In this document: positions 18,716 through 27,205 of the stretch, one piece after another
How the letters are laid out: every line of letters begins with the position of its first letter
Numbering within the stretch: position 1 is the stretch's first letter
Assembly: GCF_000772085.1 (NCBI RefSeq)
Contig: NZ_CP009755.1
Coordinates: 2,232,001 to 2,296,000, forward strand
Direction of reading: 5' to 3'
DNA from: Curtobacterium sp. MR_MD2014
GTDB lineage: Bacteria > Actinomycetota > Actinomycetes > Actinomycetales > Microbacteriaceae
DNA length: 64,000 bases
The notes under the pieces: generated by a model
Seen by the model: the letters and a program-made list of their open reading frames with translations, nothing else
What the model was told of the DNA's origin: nothing
Database searches by the model: none
Translations under genes and position numbers: made by a program

Positions 18716-18814
18716 TCCGAACCTGGCGCAGCACCGGTCACGGGACTGCACCGATCCTCCGCGCCACCGTGTCGGGCGGACGGATCGTCGCACAGTGCTG
18801 CGATCATCACACCC

Positions 18815-19522
18815 ATGACGCGTCCTCACCGTACCTCGGCCATCGTCACCGCGATCGCGCTTGCAGCCGGGCTCGGCACCACCCTCGCATCGTGCTCCCG
18901 CGCCGACGACCCTGCACCCTCGACGTCGGCGTCCGCCGCCACCCGGACGCCGAGCACCAGCCCGACGCCCACGCGTTCCGCCCCGGTCCCGGAGCCGGCC
19001 GGCACCCCGACGGCGGGCAGCGACACGTCGAGCGCGGGCCCGACCGAGGACGCCCCCGCCGACGGCAGCGGTCAGGGAACGGGCAACGGCAGCGGGGCCG
19101 ACGCACCGGCCACCGTCGACTGGGCGGCCGTTGCCGAGCAGGGCATCGCCGCCGCCGGCGGCGGGACCGTGATCTCGATCGCCGGCTCCGGGGACGACTG
19201 GACGGTCCTGGTGTCCGGTCCGGACGGCGCACGTACCCAGTCCGTGGTGTCGGCCACGCTGGGCCGGGTGACGTCGGGCCCGTTCCCCAAGGACAGCGAC
19301 GCGGCGACGCGGCAGTCGGACGTGTCCCGGACCGAGGGCCTGCAGGTCACGGCGGACCGCGCGGCCACCTCGGCTCTCGGAGCGGTGCCGGGCAGCACGC
19401 TCGTCTCGGTGGTGCTCGGTGGTCCGGCTTCGGCCCCGGTGTGGACCGCGACGACCTCCACCACCGCCGGCACCACGACGGTCAGCGTCGACGGCAGGAC
19501 GGGCGCCGTCAGCGTGTCCTGA
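18815..19522 (+). CDS. Hypothetical lipoprotein
   Basis: 235 residues. A signal peptide ends in the lipobox LASC with C27 as the lipidated residue. A Ser/Thr/Pro/Gly-rich linker of ~70 residues follows, as in surface-exposed actinobacterial lipoproteins. The folded part (~100-235) has alternating small residues and ends in TTTVSVDGRTGAVSVS, suggesting a PepSY-like or beta-rich fold, which I cannot confirm. It is not similar to the four lipoproteins at 52.9-55.2 kb. It stands alone and converges on purE with an 18-bp gap. Confidence 0.8.
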   Translation: MTRPHRTSAIVTAIALAAGLGTTLASCSRADDPAPSTSASAATRTPSTSPTPTRSAPVPEPAGTPTAGSDTSSAGPTEDAPADGSGQGTGNGSGADAPATVDWAAVAEQGIAAAGGGTVISIAGSGDDWTVLVSGPDGARTQSVVSATLGRVTSGPFPKDSDAATRQSDVSRTEGLQVTADRAATSALGAVPGSTLVSVVLGGPASAPVWTATTSTTAGTTTVSVDGRTGAVSVS

Positions 19523-19540
19523 ACGGCCGCCCGCGAGCGC

Positions 19541-20053
19541 TCAGAGCGCCTCGCGCAGGGCGCGTGCCTTCCGCTCGACGACCTGCTCGAGTCCGTCGGC
19601 GTACTCCGCGAGGGCCGATCGGACCCCGGCGTCGGTCGTGCCGATGATCCGCGCGGCCAGCAGACCGGCGTTGGCCGCACCGTTGATCGCCATGGTCGCG
19701 ACCGGGATCCCGGCCGGCATCTGCACGATCGAGAGCAGCGAGTCGAGCCCGTCGAGGCGCGCGAGCTGCACGGGGACCCCGATCACCGGCAGCGTGGTCA
19801 ACGACGCGACCATGCCCGGCAGGTGCGCCGCTCCACCGGCTCCGGCGATGACGACACGGATGCCCCGGTCGGCTGCGGCACGGGCGAAGTCGACCATCTT
19901 GTCGGGCGTCCGGTGCGCCGAGACGACGTCGGCTTCGAACGCGATGCCCAGTTCCCCGAGGATGTCGGCGGCCGCACGCATGGTCGGCCAGTCCGAGTCG
20001 GACCCCATGATGATCGAGACGAGCGGTGCGGTGGCGGCGGTGGTGTCGGTCAC
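19541..20053 (-). CDS. purE: N5-carboxyaminoimidazole ribonucleotide mutase PurE
   Basis: 170 residues, class I PurE. It rearranges N5-CAIR to CAIR in purine synthesis. Motifs: [10 protein letters not shown] near residue 16, SAHRTP at 45-50 with the catalytic histidine, and [10 protein letters not shown] at 71-80. The GTG start lies 6 nt after a TAGGCT box without a ribosome binding site. The purK gene lies 61 bp upstream on the same strand, so purE may be both cotranscribed and expressed alone. Confidence 0.97.
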   Translation of the reverse strand: MTDTTAATAPLVSIIMGSDSDWPTMRAAADILGELGIAFEADVVSAHRTPDKMVDFARAAADRGIRVVIAGAGGAAHLPGMVASLTTLPVIGVPVQLARLDGLDSLLSIVQMPAGIPVATMAINGAANAGLLAARIIGTTDAGVRSALAEYADGLEQVVERKARALREAL

Positions 20054-20059
20054 GGCACG

Positions 20060-20065
20060 AGCCTA
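20060..20065 (-). promoter_or_regulatory. -10 box of leaderless purE promoter
   Basis: TAGGCT on the minus strand, 6 nt before the purE GTG; no ribosome binding site in between. Confidence 0.55.
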
Positions 20066-20114
20066 GCGGCGGGTGAGGGCCAGGCGTCCGTCCAGCAGAC
20101 CGGCGAGGACGCGG

Positions 20115-21251
20115 TCAGTCGTCGAAGTGCGCTGCCGCGGCGCGGGCGCGGTAGGCGACGTCGTCCACGTCCTCGCCCAGCACCGTGACGTGCCCGACCT
20201 TGCGGCCGGGACGAGGGGCCTTGCCGTAGAAGTGGAACCCGGCCTCCGGGAAGTCCGCCAGTGCGGCCGGGTAGCGGGCCGTGAGGTCGCCGTCGGCCGG
20301 CCCACCGAGGACGTTGACCATCACGGCCGCCGGCGCGTGCATGCCGGTCGTGCCGAGGGGCAGGTCGAGGACGGCGCGCAGGTGCTGCGCGAACTGGCTC
20401 GTCGTCGCCCCGTCGATCGACCAGTGCCCGGTGTTGTGCGGGCGCATCGCGAGTTCGTTCACCAAGATCCGCTCGTCGGCGGTCTGGAACAGCTCGACCG
20501 CCAGCACCCCCGTCACGCCGAGCTCCTCGGCGATCCGGACCGCGAGGGACTCCGCCGCGTCCGCCAGTCGTCCCGCGGCGGCCGGCGCCGGCGCGATGAC
20601 CTCGGCGCAGACGCCGTCCCGCTGCACGGTCTCGACGAGCGGCCAGGCCACGACCTGGCCCGAGGGGCGACGTGCGACGGACTGCGCGAGCTCGCGGGTG
20701 AAGGGGACGAGTTCCTCGACGAGCAGGGCCTGCCCGTCGCCGAGCTCGGCGACGGCGGTGAACCAGTCGTCGACGTCGGACGGGTCGGAGACGACACGGA
20801 CACCCTTGCCGTCGTAGCCGCCACGCGGGGTCTTCACGACGGCGCGTCCGCCGTGGTCGGCCAGGAAGGCGGCGAGGGCGGACCGGTCCTCGACGGCCGC
20901 CCAGTCCGGGACGGGGACGCCGAGCTCGCTGAGCCGTCGGCGCATGGTGATCTTGTCCTGCGCGACCGCGAGCGCGTCCGGCCCCGGGTGCACCGCGACG
21001 CCCTCGTCGACGAGGCGACGGAGGACGTCCTGCGGGACGTGCTCGTGGTCGAAGGTCACGACGTCGACGCCGCGCGCGAAGGCGAGGACGGTGTCGACGT
21101 CGCGGTGGTCGCCCTCGGCCGTGGCGGCGATCGCGGCGGACATCCCGGGCCCCTCGGCGAGGACGCTGATCTCGAGCCCGAGCTCGACGGCGGCGGGGAC
21201 CATCATCCGCGCCAGTTGTCCCCCACCGATCACTCCGACGTGCAGCGCCAT
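20115..21251 (-). CDS. purK: 5-(carboxyamino)imidazole ribonucleotide synthase PurK
   Basis: 378 residues, ATP-grasp enzyme making N5-CAIR from AIR, ATP and bicarbonate, the substrate for PurE. N-terminal VIGGGQLARMM at residues 8-17, central VKTPRGGYDGKGVRV and late NELAMRPHNTGHWSIDG, all typical of PurK. ATG start with GGAAGGAA about 10 nt upstream. It is embedded in the surface glycan region and divergent from the GtrA gene. Confidence 0.97.
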   Translation of the reverse strand: MALHVGVIGGGQLARMMVPAAVELGLEISVLAEGPGMSAAIAATAEGDHRDVDTVLAFARGVDVVTFDHEHVPQDVLRRLVDEGVAVHPGPDALAVAQDKITMRRRLSELGVPVPDWAAVEDRSALAAFLADHGGRAVVKTPRGGYDGKGVRVVSDPSDVDDWFTAVAELGDGQALLVEELVPFTRELAQSVARRPSGQVVAWPLVETVQRDGVCAEVIAPAPAAAGRLADAAESLAVRIAEELGVTGVLAVELFQTADERILVNELAMRPHNTGHWSIDGATTSQFAQHLRAVLDLPLGTTGMHAPAAVMVNVLGGPADGDLTARYPAALADFPEAGFHFYGKAPRPGRKVGHVTVLGEDVDDVAYRARAAAAHFDD

Positions 21252-21300
21252 CCTGTGCGTTCCTTCCGCGATTCCGGACCTCGGTCCGCGACCGCTCGAC

Positions 21301-21306
21301 TACAAT
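21301..21306 (+). promoter_or_regulatory. Putative -10 box for gtrA
   Basis: TACAAT, the best-matching -10 hexamer in the gap between purK and gtrA. A leader of ~70 nt carries AGGAGA before the GTG. Confidence 0.5.
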
Positions 21307-21384
21307 CCGTCGAGGCCGATCATCGATCTGCCCCGTTCCGACCGCTGGCCGGTCCCGGCCAACTCTACGGAATCAGGAGAGCAC

Positions 21385-21873
21385 GTGCGGCGACTCATCG
21401 CACAACTCGCACGCTTCGGCGTGGTCGGGGCGATCGGCTTCGTCGTCGACCTGGGGGTCTTCAACGTCCTCCGTGCCACGGTGCTCTCACCGGACGAGGT
21501 GCACAGCGGTCCGTTCTGGGCGAAGGTCGTCTCCACGACGGTCGCGATCTTCGTGAACTGGATCGGCAACCGGTACTGGACGTTCCGGCACCAGCGCCGC
21601 TCCGTCGCTGCGAAGGAGGGCTTCGAGTTCGTCGTCGTGTCCCTCGGCGGGATGGTCATCTCGCTCGGCTGCCTGGCGGTCTCGCACTACGCGCTCGGCT
21701 TCACCTCGGCACTCGCCGACAACATCTCCGGCAACGTGATCGGGCTGGGGCTCGGCACGATCTTCCGCTTCTGGCTCTACAAGGTGTGGGTGTACCACCC
21801 CGACCGGGTCGAGCAGGAGTCCGCCCGGCGCGCGGACGCGACGCCGGAGACGGTCCGCGTCCCCGAGGTCTGA
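21385..21873 (+). CDS. GtrA family membrane protein
   Basis: 162 residues with four hydrophobic segments (FGVVGAIGFVVDLGVF, VVSTTVAIFVNWIGNRYWTF, VVVSLGGMVISLGCLAV and NVIGLGLGTIFRFWLYKVWVY). The pattern RFGVVGAIGFVVD and NRYWTFR is the GtrA/PF04138 hallmark. Members take part in moving or using lipid-linked sugars for cell-wall glycans. GTG start with AGGAGA 5 nt upstream; a good TACAAT -10 box lies at 21301-21306. It is followed 36 bp later by a DUF2142 protein, a plausible GT-C partner. Confidence 0.9.
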   Translation: MRRLIAQLARFGVVGAIGFVVDLGVFNVLRATVLSPDEVHSGPFWAKVVSTTVAIFVNWIGNRYWTFRHQRRSVAAKEGFEFVVVSLGGMVISLGCLAVSHYALGFTSALADNISGNVIGLGLGTIFRFWLYKVWVYHPDRVEQESARRADATPETVRVPEV

Positions 21874-21897
21874 GTCCAGCCGCTCCCGCGCCGTCCG

Positions 21898-21903
21898 TAG
21901 GAT
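21898..21903 (+). promoter_or_regulatory. -10 box of leaderless DUF2142 promoter
   Basis: TAGGAT, 6 nt before the GTG at 21910, in the 36-bp gap after gtrA. Confidence 0.55.
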
Positions 21904-21909
21904 GGTCCG

Positions 21910-23466
21910 GTGACGACGCCCGGACTCCGAGACAGCGCACCGCCCGTCGATCGTGGGGAGCGCGTGGCCGTCGCCGTGGTCACGGTCACGTTCGGGCTCT
22001 GGTTGCTCGTGTGGGCGCTGGTCGTCCCCGTGTTCCAGGCTCCTGACGAGACCGCGCACATCGACGCGACGGTGCACCTCGCGACGGGTGCCCCGTGGGT
22101 GGCTCCCGGGGAGATGCACGTGCTCAACGCGGTGCAGGCCGCGGCCGCGCAGCAGGCGACCCTGCCCAAGTCCGAGTGGTCGGACTTCGCGGAGCTGCTC
22201 GGAGGTGCTCCGGGTGAGTCGAGCACCGTCGACCAGATGACGCAGCACCCGCCCACCGCCTACCTGGTGGGGGCGTTGGTCCTGAAGGCCGTCCACTTCG
22301 CCGGCCTCCGGTGGGACCACGCCGTTCTCGTGCTGCGCCTCGTCGACGTGGCGGCGGTCACCCTCCTCCCGCTCCTGACCTGGGCCTCGGTCCGGCGACT
22401 CACCCGCTCACCTCGCGCGGGCCTGGTCGGGGCGCTGGCACTGTTCGGCATCCCGCAGCTGGCCTCGATCGCGTCCTCGGTGTCGAACGACGCTCCCGTG
22501 ATGCTGTTCGCGGCCGTGGTCGCGTGGCTCACGGTCCGCCTGCTGACCGGCGACCACCGCTGGCGGATGACGCTCGCCCTCGGTGTCGTGCTCGGCGGCC
22601 TCGTGTGGATCAAGGGGACAGGACTCCCCGCCGTCCCCTTCGCCGCGCTCGTCGTGCTCGTCGCCGGCAGCGGGTTGCTCCCGCTCCGCACCCGACTCGT
22701 CCGGACGGTCGTGACGATGGCCGTCACCGCGGGCATCGGCGCCTGGTGGTGGGTCCACAACGTCCTGGCGTACGGGCGGGTGCAGCCGAACGGGTACACC
22801 GCGATGCGTCCGCCCAAGGAGTTCCCTCCCGGCGAGCACCCGACGCTGTCGCACTTCCTCGACGTCAGCTGGGGGACGTTGGCCCGGACCTTCTGGGGCA
22901 GCCCCGGCATCAAGGCCCAGGTCTCGATCGGTGACGTGCTCACCAGCGTGCTCACCCTCGTCACGCTCGCCGTCGTCGTGGCGTTCGCCTTCCGCAAGGG
23001 TCCGGACCGCCGCGCCGTCGTCGTGCTCGCGGTCTTCCCGGCACTGCTCATCGCGATCCAGACCTACACGAGTGCCCACGCCTACCTGACCACGACCGAG
23101 GTCGCCGCGACGCAGGGCCGCTACTACTTCCCCGCGATCGTCTGCCTGGTCGCCGTGAGCGCGATCGCGTGGCGGCGGATGGCCGGCGGACCGACTGCGC
23201 GGGCCCGGACCGCCGTCGGACTGTCGATCGCGCTGCCGGCGGTCGGGCTCTACGGACTCGGCGTGGTCTCCAGCTGGTTCTGGAACGCCGCGCGGTTCCC
23301 CGTCACACCCGCCGGTGTCGAGCGGTACGTGGCGCTCGGACCGGTCCCGCCGTCGGTCGTCGCCGTCCTCGTCGCGCTCGTGCTCGTCGGTCTCGTCGCG
23401 ACGGTGACCGCGGTGGTGCGCAGCGCAGCGCCGACGCGAGCGCCCGGGGTGATCACGACCGCCTGA
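21910..23466 (+). CDS. DUF2142 polytopic membrane protein
   Basis: 518 residues, about 10-12 transmembrane helices. After the first helix comes the acidic PVFQAPDETAHIDA loop motif, and late in the protein AATQGRYYFPAIVCLV; both are DUF2142 signatures. DUF2142 proteins are thought to be GT-C type transferases of bacterial surface glycans (family knowledge, weakly characterised). The GTG start sits 6 nt after TAGGAT, so translation is probably from a leaderless transcript even though gtrA is just upstream. Confidence 0.88.
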   Translation: MTTPGLRDSAPPVDRGERVAVAVVTVTFGLWLLVWALVVPVFQAPDETAHIDATVHLATGAPWVAPGEMHVLNAVQAAAAQQATLPKSEWSDFAELLGGAPGESSTVDQMTQHPPTAYLVGALVLKAVHFAGLRWDHAVLVLRLVDVAAVTLLPLLTWASVRRLTRSPRAGLVGALALFGIPQLASIASSVSNDAPVMLFAAVVAWLTVRLLTGDHRWRMTLALGVVLGGLVWIKGTGLPAVPFAALVVLVAGSGLLPLRTRLVRTVVTMAVTAGIGAWWWVHNVLAYGRVQPNGYTAMRPPKEFPPGEHPTLSHFLDVSWGTLARTFWGSPGIKAQVSIGDVLTSVLTLVTLAVVVAFAFRKGPDRRAVVVLAVFPALLIAIQTYTSAHAYLTTTEVAATQGRYYFPAIVCLVAVSAIAWRRMAGGPTARARTAVGLSIALPAVGLYGLGVVSSWFWNAARFPVTPAGVERYVALGPVPPSVVAVLVALVLVGLVATVTAVVRSAAPTRAPGVITTA

Positions 23467-23513
23467 CCGCCTGCCGACGTCGGAGCCGGTCGACGGGGCC
23501 GCCGACCTGCCGG

Positions 23514-24506
23514 TCAGCGCCCCGGAGCGGGCTCGACCCCGGCCGGGTCGGCCTGGTCCGGTCTCCCCCGCTTCGAGAACCACGTCGGCACAGCGGCGGT
23601 GAGCAGGAAGAGGCCGTCGACGGCCAGGCTCCAGACGCGGGTGACGACGACCACGACGAGCGCGATCGGTCCCGGCATCACGAGGCCGAGGAGGAGCGCC
23701 TGGACGCCCTCGCGCACACCGAGCCCGCCCGGGGCGAACACGGCGAGCATGCTGATCGCGGACGCCATGCTGGCCGCCCCGATCACGAACGCCGCGTCCG
23801 CGGGACGCAGGGACGGGTAGACGGCGAGCGTGATGAAGTAGTACGCACTCCCCGAGAGCACGGCGCCGGCGACGTAGAGCCCGGCACCTCCGAGCACGGT
23901 GCCGAGGCTCGGCGCGACGTCGGCGTCGAGCGGCGGGCGGCGGAGGATCCGCAACGCCGTGCTGATGAGGAACACGAACACTCTCGGCACGAGGCAGACC
24001 ACGCAGCCGATGAAGGCGACGACCATGAGCGCGATGATCCAGGGGTCGAGCGTGTGCGTCCGCGGATCGATCAGCAGGAGCACGAGCGCCAGCGCCAGCG
24101 TCGCGGCGATCTGCAGGGCGCCCTCGAGCAGCCCGCTCACCCCCAGTCGCGCGCGGGAGACGCCGTGCTTCGAGGCGAAGTAGACCTTACCGATGATCCA
24201 GGTCGCGGCTCCCGGGATGTAGCGGCCCATCCACGACTTGGCGTAGACGAAGGTCAGCGCGACACCGCTCCCCCGCAGGCCGGTCGCGCCGAGGCGCCTG
24301 AGCAGGAAGAACCAGATGCCGACGCCCCAGTACCGGAAGCCGAGGCTGATGACCGTCGCCACGGCGACCCACCACCAGTTCCAGCGGATACCGGCGAGCT
24401 GCCCCCAGTCGACGCTGCGGACGTAGAGGAAGAGGAACACCGCGAGCAGGACGTAGAAGGCGATGGGCACCGCCCGTCGCAGGACCCGCTTCGTCGTCGG
24501 GCTCAC
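23514..24506 (-). CDS. Flippase-like integral membrane protein (LPG synthase/AglD TM family)
   Basis: 330 residues with ~8 transmembrane segments. It matches the PF03706 type: paired helices with short loops, the motif YAKSWMGRYIPGAATWIIGK and a late FAPGGLGVREGVQALLL. The latter (PGGLGVRE) is highly conserved in this family of lysylphosphatidylglycerol synthetase-like and AglD-like proteins. No soluble synthetase domain is attached. The GTG start overlaps the stop of the pyruvyl transferase gene by 4 bp. Likely a transporter or flippase for a lipid-linked glycan intermediate. Confidence 0.87.
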   Translation of the reverse strand: MSPTTKRVLRRAVPIAFYVLLAVFLFLYVRSVDWGQLAGIRWNWWWVAVATVISLGFRYWGVGIWFFLLRRLGATGLRGSGVALTFVYAKSWMGRYIPGAATWIIGKVYFASKHGVSRARLGVSGLLEGALQIAATLALALVLLLIDPRTHTLDPWIIALMVVAFIGCVVCLVPRVFVFLISTALRILRRPPLDADVAPSLGTVLGGAGLYVAGAVLSGSAYYFITLAVYPSLRPADAAFVIGAASMASAISMLAVFAPGGLGVREGVQALLLGLVMPGPIALVVVVVTRVWSLAVDGLFLLTAAVPTWFSKRGRPDQADPAGVEPAPGR

Positions 24507-25726
24507 CGCACGCCCTCGGTTCCGCGGGCGAAGTCCGTGTGCAGGGCACCGGTCATGCGCTCCACACCGGCGGCGAGGTCCGCGACCACACGATCACGGT
24601 GCTCGTCGAGGTCCTCGAGCGACGCGACGACGTCGGCGACGAAGGTCGGCTCCAGAGCGTCCTCGATCGGGCGGGCGTACCGCTGCTGGCCGATCTGCTC
24701 GAAGAAGAGCCGCCCCTTGTCGACGTAGTACAGCACCGTGGCCGGCACGCCCGCGATCGTCGCCACGATCGCCGAGTGGAGACGGCTCGCGATGAAGAGC
24801 CGACTCCGCGACATCAGGCCGGCGTACTCGGCGGGCGAGAACTCGTCGGCCTCGACGACGTGCGCTCGGACGCCGTGGCGCATCTGGGCGATGACCTCGC
24901 GCGCGAACGCGGCGTCGCCCTCGGAGGCCTCCATGTGCATGGGGTAGAAGACGACGTCGACGTCCCACCGTTCGACGACCGTGTCGACGAGCTCCGCGAG
25001 CGCCGCACGGTAGGTCACGAGGTCGGCGGACTCGACGTGCGACCGACGCAGCGCCTTCGGGATGAAGCGGAACGGGATCCAGCCGCTGCGCTTGTAGTGG
25101 AACCAGCGTCGGACGCCGATGCCGACCGACCCGTCGAGCTGCTCCGCCGACAGGCCGGTGGTCCGCTGGAGCCGCGCGAGCACGTCCGCGTCCGGTGCGG
25201 TCACGGTGCCGACCACCGCGGGGTCGAAGGAGGCGATGACGGGCGTCCGGACACCCCACGAACGCAGCTTCTCCCGCGACTCCTCGTCGCGGACGATGAA
25301 GACCTCGGTGAGGTCCACCGTCGCTCGGATCAGCCGCTTGCTGATGCCGGCGGAGGTCGGGCCGATGCCCTGGAACGCCCCGACGACGTGCCGGTTGACC
25401 GCACGGACGAGCACGAACTTCAGCAGCCAGTAGACCAGGCCGAGCTTGTTCGTGTAGTCCTTGAGGATCTCGCCACCGCCCCAGAGGACGACGTCCGCGG
25501 TCCGGGCAGCCCGGAGCAGGCGGAAGAGGTCGCCGATCCCGGTGCTGTACGGCGACATCGGGAGGAACCGGATGCCGAACCAGGCTCCGTCGCGCTCGGG
25601 GTACTGCGACAGCGACACGATCTCGGAGCCCGGCCACCGCCGGCGGGCGAGCTCGATGTTCCCCGCGAGGATCGCCCGGTCCCCTCGGTTGTGGGGCGAA
25701 TCGCTATTGTGGATGAGTACGCGCAC
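24503..25726 (-). CDS. Polysaccharide pyruvyl transferase family protein
   Basis: 407 residues from GTG 25726. Motifs: LIHNSDSPHNRGDRAILAGN near the N-terminus, VVLWGGGEILKDYTN, the interdomain FIVRDEESREKL and near the C-terminus MSRSRLFIASRLHSAIVATIAGVPA; these are the PF04230 landmarks (RDxxS and R(L/F)H). The family adds a pyruvyl ketal from phosphoenolpyruvate to a sugar of a wall or capsular polymer. Overlaps the flippase-like gene by 4 bp. The upstream frame is open but carries no homologous sequence. Confidence 0.88.
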   Translation of the reverse strand: MRVLIHNSDSPHNRGDRAILAGNIELARRRWPGSEIVSLSQYPERDGAWFGIRFLPMSPYSTGIGDLFRLLRAARTADVVLWGGGEILKDYTNKLGLVYWLLKFVLVRAVNRHVVGAFQGIGPTSAGISKRLIRATVDLTEVFIVRDEESREKLRSWGVRTPVIASFDPAVVGTVTAPDADVLARLQRTTGLSAEQLDGSVGIGVRRWFHYKRSGWIPFRFIPKALRRSHVESADLVTYRAALAELVDTVVERWDVDVVFYPMHMEASEGDAAFAREVIAQMRHGVRAHVVEADEFSPAEYAGLMSRSRLFIASRLHSAIVATIAGVPATVLYYVDKGRLFFEQIGQQRYARPIEDALEPTFVADVVASLEDLDEHRDRVVADLAAGVERMTGALHTDFARGTEGVR

Positions 25727-25860
25727 GGGTCTCCTGCTCCGGTCCTGCCGGCCTGCGCAGCGGTCGCACCGCGGGCCCCGAGCAGCGTACCAACCCGCGC
25801 GGCGTCCCCGATCGAACGGGACCCGTCCGCCGAACGACCGTCCACCCGGAAGGCACCCCC

Positions 25861-27072
25861 TTGCCCGCACCCGTCCGCCCCAGCACCGGTCGTCCCCGCC
25901 TGCTCGTGCTCGCATCCACCTTCCCCGCCCACCCCGACGACGGCGTCCCCGCCTTCGTGCTGGACCTGGCACGGCAGGAAGCGGTCGAGTTCGACACCGC
26001 GGTGCTGACACCGCGGGTCGCCGGCGCCGCCCGCTCGGAGACGATCGACGGCGTCCGGGTGCGTCGGTTCGCCTACTTCCCGCGGCGCTTCGAGGACCTG
26101 GCCGACGGAGCGATCCTGGACAACCTCAAGGCCGACCGGAAGCGTCTCCTCCAGGTGCCGGCACTCCTCGCGGCGCAGTTCCTCGCGGTGTGTCGAGCCG
26201 TCCGTGCCGCACGTCCCGACGTGATCCACGCGCACTGGGCGATCCCCCAGGGACTCGTCGCGGCACTGGCGGCGCCCGGGGTGCCCCTCGTCGTCACGAC
26301 GCACGGCGGCGACGTCTACGCGCTCCGCGCCGCGCCGCTGGTCCGGCTGAAGCGCTGGGTGTTCGGGCGTTCGGCGCACGTGACCACCGTCAACGACGAG
26401 ATGCGGGCCCGCCTGACGGAGTGGGGTGTCGACCCTGCCCGGTCGAGCATCGTCCCGATGGGTGTCGACCTCGCGCCCGCGGTCGCGGCCAGGGCGACCA
26501 CCGTCCGGCGGCCCGGGCACGTGGTGGCCGTCGGCCGGCTGGTGGAGAAGAAGGGCTTCGGGAACCTCGTCGAGGCACTCCGCGGCCTCGAGGGCGTCGA
26601 CTGGTCGTTGACCGTCGTCGGCGACGGCCCGTGGCGCGAGCGCCTCGAACGACAGGCCGCGGGGCTGCCGGTCACCTTCGTCGGGCAGCGCGGCAAGAGC
26701 GAGGTGCTCGCCACCCTGGCGTCCGCCACCGTCGTGGCCCTGCCGTCCGTACCGGCCGCGAACGGCGACCAGGAGGGACTCCCGGTGACGCTCCTCGAGG
26801 CGGCGGCGGTCGGCGCGGCGATCGTGGCCAGCGACCTCCCGGGCATCCGGGACGTCGTCCGTGACGACGTCTCGGGTCTGCTCGTGGAGCCCGGCGACGT
26901 CGACGCGCTGCGCGCCGCCCTCGTGCGCGCGCTCACGGACGCCGACGCCCGGGAGCGCCACCAGGCCGGAGCGACGACCGCTGCGGCCGAGTACGCGACC
27001 GAGCGCATCGGCTCCCGTTACCGGGACGTCCTCCGCGCGGCCGTCGAGCGCCGCACCCCGCACCGGGGCTGA
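25861..27072 (+). CDS. Glycosyltransferase family 4
   Basis: 403 residues. N-terminal LLVLASTFPAHPDDGVPAFVLDLA, HAHWAIPQG and VVTTHGGDVYAL; C-terminal half VAVGRLVEKKGFGNLVEAL, and NGDQEGLPVTLLEAAAVGAA with the E-x7-E pair. Typical retaining GT4 enzyme. The start is TTG at 25861, supported by GGAAGG 7 nt upstream; no ATG or GTG in frame precedes the conserved N-terminus. Divergent from the pyruvyl transferase gene. Confidence 0.9.
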   Translation: MPAPVRPSTGRPRLLVLASTFPAHPDDGVPAFVLDLARQEAVEFDTAVLTPRVAGAARSETIDGVRVRRFAYFPRRFEDLADGAILDNLKADRKRLLQVPALLAAQFLAVCRAVRAARPDVIHAHWAIPQGLVAALAAPGVPLVVTTHGGDVYALRAAPLVRLKRWVFGRSAHVTTVNDEMRARLTEWGVDPARSSIVPMGVDLAPAVAARATTVRRPGHVVAVGRLVEKKGFGNLVEALRGLEGVDWSLTVVGDGPWRERLERQAAGLPVTFVGQRGKSEVLATLASATVVALPSVPAANGDQEGLPVTLLEAAAVGAAIVASDLPGIRDVVRDDVSGLLVEPGDVDALRAALVRALTDADARERHQAGATTAAAEYATERIGSRYRDVLRAAVERRTPHRG

Positions 27073-27094
27073 ACGTCACCGGCCGGGTCCGCCC

Positions 27095-27178
27095 CGCCCG
27101 GAGACGACCGACAGCCGCTCCCGGTGAGGGGAACGGCGCCCGGAGACGACGGACGGCCGTTCCCGGTGAGGGGAACGG
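27095..27178. repeat. 42-bp tandem duplication containing terminator
   Basis: Units 27095-27136 and 27137-27178 differ at three positions. Only the second unit, with the following bases, forms the perfect 20-bp stem. Confidence 0.85.
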
Positions 27179-27190
27179 CCGTCCGTCGTC
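27145..27190. terminator. Terminator hairpin between GT4 gene and ugd
   Basis: Perfect 20-bp stem (27145-27164 with 27171-27190), 6-nt loop GGTGAG, between convergent genes. It lies in the second unit of a 42-bp tandem duplication. Confidence 0.8.
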
Positions 27191-27205
27191 AGCGTGGTCG
27201 GAGCG

